From Mesocentrotus franciscanus (lineage: Eukaryota > Echinodermata > Echinoidea > Camarodonta > Strongylocentrotidae): a stretch of DNA of 64,000 nt. Location: positions 14,434,325 to 14,498,324 of the forward strand of contig CP137680.1 in NCBI GenBank assembly GCA_037976565.1, given 5' to 3'. The notes below the pieces were generated by a model. The model ran no database searches, was not told the origin of the DNA, and worked only from the letters and a program-made list of their open reading frames with translations. This document shows, in pieces, positions 31,050-42,300 of the stretch (position 1 is the stretch's first letter; each line of letters begins with the position of its first letter). The translations under genes and the position numbers were made by a program.

Positions 31050-34000
31050 CGGTAATTTGATCCGATTTCGCGGCGAATTTGAATTTCTCAATTTGGTCTT
31101 TTGGACTTTGTCCGGCAATGCCACGCCCATTCCCCTCGGGCCTGTCTAATTGTGAACGTAATTTTTGACCATGAATTTAACAGTTTCAAGGCTCTTACGG
31201 CTGGTTTGTGAGCTGCTGAACCTTAACTTTGGAGCTAAATATCTCCTGTTTTATGACATTTCTGGAGTTGGGAGATGGGTGAGTTGGCTTGGCTAGGTTC
31301 ATTACTTTCGTTTAAACTTTGTTTTATTATAAATAAATGAGTAATTAAAATGTTACATTTTGGCATAGTTATCCCTAATTCTAGACTAAACTAAGTCTAG
31401 CCCAGTTGTAGACTACTTGTAGATTTGGGTTTAGAATCTAGATCTAGAAGAATCTAGAGTAGAAATTAGACCCTCTTAAACTTACTAAGTAGATCTAGAC
31501 TAATACTAGTCTACTAGTACTAGTAGTACTCGAGTAGGCCTAGCGCCTAGGCCTACTGTACTCTGTAGTACTTAGGCTCTAGGCTAGTGCTCTAGACTTC
31601 TTCGATTTCTGGCATTCTGTCAGCCTAGCCGCACGGTAAAGTAGCTCTGAGTCTAGGCCTAGGCTAGATCTAGAGCTAGATGATGATAGATCTAGATAGT
31701 AGACTATCTAGATCTAGATGGTAATTGGTACTATAGGCCTAGGCCTAGATCTATCCCTTGTCTTGTTTTTGTTGATAATTACAATCTAGATCTAGATCTA
31801 GTCTACATCCTACAGGATCTTTGTTTTAATGTTAACATTTTAAAAGAAAGTTGGACTCGAGAGTTATACCTAAGGCTAAAGTAGACTCTAACTAGTCTAA
31901 GTAGATCTAGATCTAGATCTAAGTTAAGTAGATCTAGACCTAAGTTAGATCTTGATTAACTAGATCTAGCCTAGATGTAGACCCTATATAGATCCTAGAT
32001 CTAATAAGTAATAGACTCTAGGCCTATCTAGATTTATTTAGTCAAGGATCTACATGAAATTGATACTTGAGTCTTGATAGATCTAGGTAGATGTAGACCT
32101 AGTCTCTACTGGACCTATAGAAAGTAAATTCTAGATCTAGACTAGATTAGATCTACTGTATTTTGTAAGATCTAAATTAACAACAGGAGTTTAGGTCTTG
32201 TCTGTGCCTAACAGTAACAAGTTGGATTCTAGACTAGACTAGATGTAGAATTGTATGTAGATCTAGAGGAGGTCTAGAGTCTAGTAGGTCTAGATTTTTC
32301 TTTCTAAAATTCTACGCACACATATTAAAACTATTAAGCTCTAGGCCTAGACTAGATCTATATTAATTATTTTTTCTTAATTTCATTTTTCTTTTGACAG
32401 AGTCAGACTCGGAGATGGAGTGGACCTCGAGTCGTATCCACCGAATAGACCTTTGGTCCAAAAGTTCTCTCCTGCCATGGCTTCAAAGTCTTGGACTTGG
32501 TTCTCATCCTAGCTCGGCCTCAAGGCTCAAGGAAAGGGTTTGGATATGCAGAATGTACTCAAGGCCAAGCTCAATGTCTAGGTGACAGCTATAGAACCTA
32601 CTGTGCTAAGCGGCCTTGTGAAGTGATCTTCTTAGTAAAATTTGTACACCAATATTTATAAACAAAGGTAAGGTTTTGGGGGGTTCTTCTAGACCTACAT
32701 ATAAATAAATTACTAATTTGTTGTTGAGTCTGTAATCTTGATTGATATATATGATTAAAGGGTTAAGGTACTGGATTTCATTACATTTTCTATGTACAAT
32801 CACAAACTGGTAATTCCATGTAAGGGAAGTCAACCGTGACAGGTCTAAATCATAGATAAATTACTACATCAGCCAGATAAATATTGTACAAAGAATAGGG
32901 CAGCAATTAACTATAAAGATGTGATTGAACCAACTGTAATGAGCATGTTTATGATGTAAGCTGCTCTGTTTGTTATATACCAGTTAAGGTATCTCTTTCT
33001 CTTCTATTCACGACAGGGGAATGTTCATTAATTCTGTTTACAACATTGTTTGGTTCAAGATTAAACTCAATAGTCCATTTTGCAAATGTCTAAAACCTTC
33101 AATGTGGTTGGTAACAATGTGTGGAACCAAATACATTTAAATAACAATTAGAATCACTGATGAAAATGTACTTATGTTCTGTTAAACACATTAGATACAG
33201 TGACAAATATTTTTCTGAGAAATATATTTGCGCTCTTCATGAAATATATTATATATGTATCTCTGTTTTACATATTAGGTTGCAAAATAAAGAGCTATGG
33301 CATCTACATGTACTGCTAATTCATGACATCTGGAATTTCATTCTTAAGTTATTGTCCATCTCTTCAAGTTGAAAAGGTAAGCAGTATCAGTTACCATAAT
33401 TTATCTTATCAGTTTGTTCTGTGCCTGTCATTGTTACCATACCCCTACAGCAGTCGTTAAAAATGAAACGACATAAGTCAGTACATTTTTCATAATCCTT
33501 GTAAGAAGTCTAATACCCATCTTACCCATTCTGTTGTATAAAACGTACACAAATGGTTATGAAAGGATATTTTTTCCAAAGCAACAATTTAATTATTTAT
33601 CTTTTGTAACTAAAACTGCTTTTGTCTCAAAATTTATAAAGAATATTTTTTATTCTTCTATTATTTATTTTGCAATCAAAGTATTTGACATAATCATTAT
33701 CATGAATACAAAAGTTGTAGATAGATTGAAAAATTACACTGTATTTATTAATTGATTCATTTATTACTTTAAATTCTGATTCTAGACTGCAGAGCCTGAA
33801 TTACCTGCATCGTTATGCTTCATATGGAACATCGGCCAGCTTACAGATACAAGCTCCCTTTTCCAGCTTTAAGCAAGAGGAACACAATGAGATACAGATC
33901 TCGGTATCATGGACTGGTCGCTTTCTCTTACAACCACCACTTCTTGTAAAATAAGATTTACAAATTAATTCCTCTGAAGCTATTAGAACTGCTTCATTCA

Positions 34001-34495
34001 AGTTACTAAAATTTGCCATAGAATGAGATTTTTGGTTTGATTATCAAAATCATATAATATTTTAAAGGAATTAAAATTTTCAATGATACTTCCAAGATTT
34101 CCTGTATTTTAAACAGAATTTTAGAATCTTGCGGAAGAAAAAAAAGAACTAGTTACAGTTGGAGGATAAGACCGAAATTATAATCCATACTAAATTAGCT
34201 CTGCAATTTAGGCCTGCACTTTCAAGAAATTTCATTTTAAGTGTTGCTGCTGATCTAAATAGCTATGATTCTGTCATGGAGGTTATTGTTACCAAACTCA
34301 CATTACACAGATAATTCTGTTCATTGCAATAAATCTTAAAATATCAAATTGAAAATTTCAAAGTAGCAATTCATCTGAGTAGCAGTGAATCAATTTGATG
34401 GCCTATTTGGAACTCTTCCTAGAGGCACTTCTGGCATGACTATCGATAATTACCTGTTGATGCCTAAAGTGCTATTGTAGCAATTGCACAATAAA
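31050..34495 (+). ncRNA. Candidate spliced transcript (lncRNA or 5' UTR exons), four exons
   Basis: Compatible splice sites define exons about 31050-31278 (donor GG|GTGAGT), 32401-32667 (acceptor cttttgacag; donor AAAG|GTAAGG), 33279-33376 (acceptor catattag; donor AAAAG|GTAAGC) and from 33786 (acceptor gattctag). Poly(A) signals AATAAA lie at 34328 and 34490. Exons 1-2 are noticeably less AT-rich than their surroundings. No frame longer than about 60 codons or resembling a known protein runs through the exons, so non-coding is favoured. The 5' end may lie in the gap. Inferred purely from signals. Confidence 0.35.
31380..32370. repeat. TAGATCTA/CTAG-rich low-complexity region
   Basis: About 1 kb saturated with TCTAGATCTAGA, CTAGGCCTAG and AGTAGACT words without a fixed period. 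It fills the first intron of the candidate transcript. Not a simple microsatellite: the unit is a family of self-complementary hexamers centred on CTAG and GATC. Confidence 0.9.
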
Positions 34496-35784
34496 GAATA
34501 CGTAAGAAATAACAGAACTTTGTGATTGCAGTGAAAACAGATTTGTCCTGTAGGAAATATATTAACTCTGACTTATGTTGTCCTTAGAATTTTTTCAAAG
34601 CTGATAGAAAGTATTGATGATTAATTTCATATAGACAAACTATTGTATCAAGAAAAACACATTCTCACCGACTGCATGACCTTACATGACAATGTATGTC
34701 ACCTTTAGATTAACAACCATATGAGTAACAGCAATCCTTGTGACAAATATTACTCTTTTTAATATCCAAAAGGTACATTGACTAGACATTGGCAGATATC
34801 AGCTGCAATACTTTAAACAACTGGCTGTCACTTTAATAGCACTTTCATTTGTGTCATTTCAAATGTTCTTATTGTATCCCTTGAATGTATTTGCTATGCT
34901 CATTTACAAAATGTAGATTTCATTCATTAAAGCATAAGCATATTGATTAGACATTGAAGCTTTTAAATCTGTGTTAATTTTATTTTGTATGTAATCAATG
35001 TATTGGTTTTCATTTAACAAGTTAAAGGGGGAGGCAAAAAATGAATGGATGAGATTGTATGCTGGTAATTATGAAATGATGATAAAGGACAATGATTTGA
35101 TTAGTTAGTGTTTATTTATTAATTGTTGTACTTTATTTATTTATTTTTTGAGGGTGAGGGTTCATGAAAGAACAAAACAATCACTTTGAAAGGGGCGGAA
35201 AGCAAAGTGTTGTGATGGGAGTATCGTATGTTAATGAGAGAGAGAGTATATGAATGGAATAACGGCACATAGTTGTAAGCAGATGTAAGAAAAATATAGA
35301 AAAGGAGCACACAACAGAATGGAAAAGGGGCACTACTAAGAGAGAAGAAAACAGTAACAAGAGGAACTTTAAAACAAAGTAAAACAGGACAAATTGCATG
35401 AAGGAAAAGTGCACTTGTAATAAATAAAAGGGATATTAATCAGATGTAAAAGGGAATGTTTAAGAAGAAAACAGGCCCCACACTTATGTAAGTACCTGAA
35501 AAACCGGGCAATTGTGCCAACCCCAAACCCGGAATGCCACCTAAACTGCAGCCTTTGGTATTGATCATGCTTGGTATTAAATTTGATAATTTAAAAATAC
35601 TTGGTTATCAACAAAGACTTGTTCCCCCTCCCCACCCCCAAATAAATCATTGCCTAAAAATTGCCATTAATTTTGAACAGAATTCTCCATTTCCCGATGC
35701 ATGATCAAATTGATGTTGGCCGAAAGTTACGCCTGTACAGCCAATGAATGCTTGAAATAGCATATTAATAATCGAATGAATAAG
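34496..35784. other. AT-rich intergenic DNA
   Basis: No gene or repeat recognised. Confidence 0.5.
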
Positions 35785-36012
35785 AATAAAATTGATCTTA
35801 AAACTGATATATATATGTATATGGATCAATTTTAAGGCTAAAATCGATCTTAAAATTGATTTGGATCACACTCTAACTTAAAATCGATTTTAAGGCTAAA
35901 ATCGATTTTATTTATTTGATGAAACAGCTCCTAAAATCGAAATCGATTTTAGGCCCTTAAAATCGATCGGATCGATTTTAAGATCGATTTTAGGGCTTAG
36001 TGAAACACCCCC
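35785..36012. mobile_element. Element built of AAAATCGATTTTA palindromes
   Basis: At least eight occurrences of AAAATCGAT or its inverse within about 230 bp, ending in TTAGTGAAACACCCCCC. An internal GATGAAACAGCTCCTAAAAT suggests two adjoining ends of a MITE family. Boundaries approximate. Confidence 0.55.
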
Positions 36013-36179
36013 CTGGTGTAATAATGATTGCAGGCCCTCAGGGAGAACAGATGATGGGTAAAGACATATTATTATTATTATTGTTATTATTATTATTATT
36101 TCTTGGTCTAACTCTAAGACTAGGGGGTGGCTGTATTGGCTCAAAGGATTAATTTCTGACAACAATCATTGTTCATAAT

Positions 36180-36353
36180 ACAGTCATTAACCTGCACGTG
36201 ACCTATGCTGTGATGTTGTGCATAGGCTACTGTTACTACCGTAGCCTGCCCCGTTTTCGCTCATCTGAGCAGCGTCTTCACAGCCACAAAGAAATGCTGC
36301 TCGGGTGACGTGAGCGGAAACTAGGCAAAGCAGGCATTAGCTGAAGCATCAAC
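36180..36353 (+). promoter_or_regulatory. Proximal promoter / 5'UTR of MOSPD2
   Basis: Less AT-rich than the flanks, immediately upstream of the ATG. It contains TGACGTGA (36305-36312, CRE/ATF-like) and GCGGAAACT (ETS-like). No TATA box is evident, as common for housekeeping genes. Transcription start not determinable. Confidence 0.4.
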
Positions 36354-39300
36354 ATGGCAGGCGCAGGTACACCGAACAACAGCGAGGAGACTCGACAGAA
36401 AATCGAGGTATGTTGGTGTAATTGATTGAGTATGGTAGTTTATGTATATTTCGAGCTGTAAAAGGAATATTCTGCTGTGGTACAAGTATTTATTCGGTTG
36501 GTTCCATTCAGAAAATAGAAGGAAATACGAATTGTATGAGATGAGTCATTACCTGCAGGTTCTGAGTACTTTGCTCTGTTAATGTCCCCCAGACTTGTGG
36601 GGGAAGCCACTCGGAATCGTGCGGTGCCGTCAGTGGACAGGGGCGGGTGTTAAAATAAAATAGGGCCTGGGGAGCCCGATGTGTGCATGCAGACCCAACA
36701 TTTGACTTGGAAGTGACAAGGGTTTTCATTTATATTCCTATAATGCTTAATCATTGCTAAAACATTGCTAAAACAAGGTTCCCATAATCCCATGTCTGTA
36801 CACTCAGTCTCAGTTCGGGATTTTGATGTAAGACTTTAAGAATAAGAGATAGCATTTTGAGGCTTCTGAATTAGGCTAACAAAAAATAAACTTTTCTCAA
36901 TATTTTAGCTACGATGTCAATAGAGACAATTTTTCTTATTTCTTTGGCATATTTTTTTCATCAGGATCGCTCAGTTAGTTATGCCTATGCACAGACAAGG
37001 GCACTATGCAGATGTAGGCACTCTTGACGTACTGGAGCCTGGCATGTTTTCCTACATGTAATGATGTATATCTCGATCACCATCTGTAGAAAATAAGTAA
37101 ACCTCTGGGAAATCACTCTATCAGGAACTGGCTCCTTTCATCTCATCATTATAAATTTGATAATATCCAGAAAACTCTAAAAAGTAATAAGAGAAAAGAA
37201 GAAGAAGAAGAAGAATTAGAAGAAGAAGAAGAAGAAGAAGAAGAAGAAGGAGGAGGAGGAGGAGGAGGTGGAGGAGGAGGAGGAGGAGGAGGAGGAGGAG
37301 GAGGAGGAGGAGGAGGAGGAGGAGAAGAAGAAGAAGAAGAAGAAGAAGAAGAAGAAGAAGAAGAAGAAGAAGAAGAAGAAGAAGAAGAAGAAGAAGAAGA
37401 AGAAGAAGAAGAAGAAGAAGAAGAAGAAGAAGAAGAAGAAGAAGAAGAAGAAGAAGAAGAAGAAGAAGAAGAAGAAGAAGAAGAAGAAGAAGAAGAAGAA
37501 GAAGAAGAAGAAGAAGAAGAAGAAGAAGAAGAAGAAGAAGAAGAAGAAGAAGAAGAAGAAGAAAAAAAGGAGAAGGATGAGGAGAAAATGAAGATGAAGG
37601 AGGAGGAGGAGAATTTGGAAATTGTTCAAACTCTCCAGTTAATTCTTTGCTGCAGAAATTTCATTGACTTGTGCAATTTTCATTCCTACTGGTCTATAAA
37701 CAAAACCCTGCTACATGTAGGCCTACATCGGCCATGAAACTTCAGCACTGTATAGTAATTTAGGAGGTCCCTATTCAAATCTATGTACATGCAGACTAGC
37801 AGTGAATCAGAGATGAAGTTTCAATAATTTTATTACAGTTGTGTCTTTGATTCTGTTTATTATTTGTACATTTATATGTGTGTTTCTTTACAGGATAATA
37901 AGGAAAACATTGAGGAACTTCGGAGGAAATTCTTTGAAGAGAATGCCCAAGGTATTTTGTTGTTAATTGTAAATGTTGTGTTTCACCTGTTGCAGTTCCT
38001 TTTAACCCATTAGCAACTAGAGATTTTGTAAAAATGGGCTATTTAATACTCACTGGAAGATGTCGCAATATTGCTCTCATTTTTACATTTTCTGAACAAT
38101 ATGAAACATGCGCTATTTTTCTATGCAGAATCCTACTGTAGACATCGTAAGGATTACGCAGGTATAACATTATCACGGTAGACCCTAGAACAGATACTAT
38201 AGCGCGTTGAAAACAGATATAAATGGACGGGCGGTTTCGGGCGGTTCAGTGAGTAAAAGGAGGGGCAGTTTCGGGCATTTTAGTTGCTAATGGGTCAACT
38301 TATTTTGCACAAACACTGATTGGAAAAAAACAACCAAGAAATCAAAACACAGTGAAATATGCCCCCCCCCCCCCTCCAAATGGTGACCTATTTGCTTTGG
38401 CAATAGTTTCTCTCAGATTTTTATCCTCAAAGATTTAGAGTTAGGGTTATGATGGGATTTAGTTTTAGAGTTGGTGTTAGGTATATTGTTACTTGGGCTG
38501 AATTCAAGAATTCAACTACTGGTAGTGTAATTTACTCTGAAGCAACTTTTGTCAGGACATGTGTTAAGAAAAATGATATCAGGTTAATCAAGGAAATGAC
38601 AATCACTTTTAAGAAATAAGCAATAAGAAATTCACGTACGGACAAGAATTCTGATTAACTTTTCTTTCAATTTCCAGTTTGTTTTGAATAATTTCTGGCA
38701 TGTGAGGATAATTTAATAAACAATCAAATGCTTTCATTTTCACTTGAAAATTCCAAGTCACTCAAGGTACTTTCATTTTCAATTATATTCATTTTCATGC
38801 ATTATTTTCAGTTTGTATGTACATATCTAGATATGGCTTCTCTGCTAAGATCCAGAAGGAAACCTGCTGTATGTAGTTATGGATTTCTGCAACAGAGATA
38901 TTTCACATAACAAAGTGAATTAAACTCTGTTGAGACAAGAAATGATTAATGATATTTGCCTATAGGGCTTCTTTGAGTCATGATACTATCAGTGTATTTA
39001 CATTAAAAATGCCAACAAGAATCATGTAAGTTGTCAAAGACAACAAGCATAACCTGCCCATGCTCTCAGTGGATGCTTTGCTCTAGGGATGGGGATTTGG
39101 CACTTTGGCACATTTGGCAAATATTTGTAGGTACTCATTTTATGTGTTTTATGTGTTCTGCAATGTTACAGAATTTGCCCGAATGATGTCCAGTTTGATT
39201 TAAAAAAAAAAGTTTCTGTTGACATGGTGGAACAATGATGAAGATGAAAAATGTTTAGTTTGACCTTATCTTTAAAGATGACCCAGACTTTGACCCGAGA

Positions 39301-42300
39301 GATTTTGACTGGATCCGTAGCTCCGATGCCTACATGTACCATGTCCTTCTCATCAGTCAGATGAACCTTGATACAGCTCTCAATAAACTCACCAGGATCT
39401 TAAAATGGAGGAAAGAATATGGAGTGAATGGTAAAGTCAACTCTCAACATTGTCATTTTATTTTGTAATGCTAGATTTTTTATTAAACATTGAAAATAAA
39501 TTTGAAGAAAAAAAGAAAAGAATAGGTGAAAGCCAACTCTCATGTACAACCTAACCCTTGTCAATCAAACCAAGAATACATTTCCACACTGATTTGAAAT
39601 GCATGTCACCAGACTTTAAAAAGTGGATGATGTGACAATTTCAAGAAATAATTCATGTCCAATTTTAATTCATTTATGTATTGCTGCCTCAGTAATGAAG
39701 CTCATATAGTCTTTTTCAGAGCTATAAGGGCATTGATCCATGTCCCTTGAAGTAAAGTTGAAAACACCCTTACGTTAATTTGTTTTTCTCTCTCAGCACG
39801 ACAGCAGGTGAAATTATACTTTCATTATAATTTCCAATAATGTCTATAATTCCATATAACACAAACTGTTGAATAGGGTACGGTGATAAGTTTCGATGCA
39901 GAATCCTATGATAAATATGGTATGAGAAAATGCCTGATTCGTATTACAAGGAAATAATCAATCGTGTTTTTTTAATGAAAATTCTCCCCTTCAGATTTGA
40001 CCTTTGACTCCTTCCCCGAGGATCTCCAGCAAATGGGAGGCTTGTATCCTCATGCATCGGACAAGAATGGACATCGTATTTGTAAGTAAACTCATCAGGG
40101 CTAAACAAAAATCAATACATGTCCTTATTTTTGTGTTTTAATCTGGGTACACACAAATCATGAAAAATAACATTTAAGGCTCGTTCAGATATGATGTGGT
40201 CAACGCAGATAACATGTTAAAATGAATGGCAATTGTGCGCAATAAAGGTCCTGCGGATGTTCACGTAGCTCTGTGTAATAAAATACAGAAATGTAAAGCG
40301 TAGTACACTTTACGTCTTTCTACAAAAACCACCATAGTTTTTAATCAAATAGAATTGAAAGAAAGTCATGGTTGGAATTTTTTTGGAATAATACCGTTAG
40401 CATGAAATAGGAAAGATGATTTCTTTAGGGGAAATCCTGTTTATCAAAATTAATTAGCAATTCTGAATATCACCTTGTCTGCTGCATGATCATATGATTA
40501 CAAACAGGAAGTTCGAGAGTAAAAATAAAAACCCAGTGCACTGTTAATCAGTTAGATGTGTAGCTTGGATATTTGCCATGACGTGCCTGTATAACTCTGT
40601 CGTGTGTCTCTGTCATCTTTCGTTTTGTGACATAAAAATGTGTGTCAGTTACGCTGTAAGTCGATTGCCCTTGAAATATCAACAGAGCAGATTTGTTGCA
40701 TGTATAGTTGCCATGGAGATGGCCTGTTCAAGTAGGGTTGAAATCGCTATAAACTTAAAGTCGTATTACTGTAATGACTTTGTACTTCTAAAAGATGAAG
40801 AGGGATTAGGTACTGTGTTTCACGGAGTAGGGTGAGTCTGCCAGTACATGTAGATGACTCAATGCATTGTGATAATTGGAATTCAACACAGAGCTACATG
40901 TATGTTACATGTTCATGTATGTACAGAAAAACAAAAATCATTCACTAAAGTGCTAATTACATCATCCCTGTCAAGACATTCCAGCATTAACACTGCCCAA
41001 TCAACATATCCTGCCTTAAAGACACATAGTAGCGGGCTCTCAAAGAGAATTTGACATTATTTGGGTGTTTACCCAATAACAGGTTTTATCAATCACCAGC
41101 CTTCAGGTTCCTGACCAACAGGCCTTACAATGTATGTAATGCTCTGCATTTTCTACCAATTGCCCCACCACATGATAAAGTTATCATTATCTTACATTTC
41201 CCTCACCCAAAGACTCTCCGAGAGAGTGGGGTAAATCCTGATGGGACTACGGGTTTGCTGTGTGCGAAACTTATACACCATTAATGGTATTTCTACCAAG
41301 TCTGGCGTCACCGATTTATGACCTACTGCAAATGGAAACCTGACGACCATCTCCTGCCTTAACAAAGCAGGATTATCATGTGGGATTGGCTCAAAGGTCA
41401 AGCAAAAGCCGCATAATTCTTCTTTTCATGTATGTGTAGGACATTTTCACTCTTATTGTTATGTCGGTTTTAAAGACACTTTATCTTTTAATACCTCATT
41501 AATGTCATAAATGCCTGTGTGGATTTCGATCAAACTTGTCATGTGAGAGAGGGTCAGTAAGAGCGGTTTTAATGTTTCAGTTTCACTGTATTGTTGAAAA
41601 ATATGATTAAAACCCTTATTGATATGTCAGGTTCAAGAACACATCGGCATTGGGATTTCTGTTTGAAAAACTCATGATTTCATTATTTTTTGCACACAAT
41701 GAAGTAAAACCTCATCACAATTAAGTTAGGTTTTTGGACAATAGCTCTGTGATCAATATCTTACACTAACCAAAATTTTAACTGCAAACGTGTACTCAGC
41801 TCTAACCCTAAACCCTAACCCTAAACCCTAACCTAAACCTACATGTAACCTAAAACCCCATTGCAACCCTAATCTTACCCTCTATCTGAAATGAAGACTG
41901 GAGCAGGTGTCGTCGAAGCATAAATGTACATCGAAGCACCGTTTGGTGCCAATTTGACGATCTTGTATTTATGATATTGATATATGAGATTTGTAAGGCA
42001 GCAAATCCACTTGAAAGCAAATGCTCGAGGCATACTCATGAAACAAAAGCAAATAAAAAGATCACATAAAAGCATCTGCATTATAAGCAAAGGAACAGAA
42101 ATAAGAAATAAGAACATACAAAACAGATCAACTGATTATTTGCCGAATTAAACAGAAACGCTTTAAAATTATTTTAAGATCATTTTCAAACACTTCAACT
42201 GATGTGCTATTGTTGACAGTATGGTACCGGGTGAAGCACTACCAGAAGGGTCCCGAGAACCAGATGTGGGCTAAGAAGATGACCGTCTACTGGCTGAACA

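Noticed and set aside
30522..31130. 202-codon frame on the - strand
   Set aside because: Almost entirely translated N from the assembly gap.
33813..34019. 68-codon cysteine-containing frame on the - strand
   Set aside because: No recognisable motif, no supporting splice or promoter signal, AT-rich codon use. It overlaps the last exon of the candidate transcript on the opposite strand.
37216..37629. Frames of poly-Glu/Lys and poly-Phe/Ser
   Set aside because: Pure readings of the GAA/GGA tract, intronic to MOSPD2.
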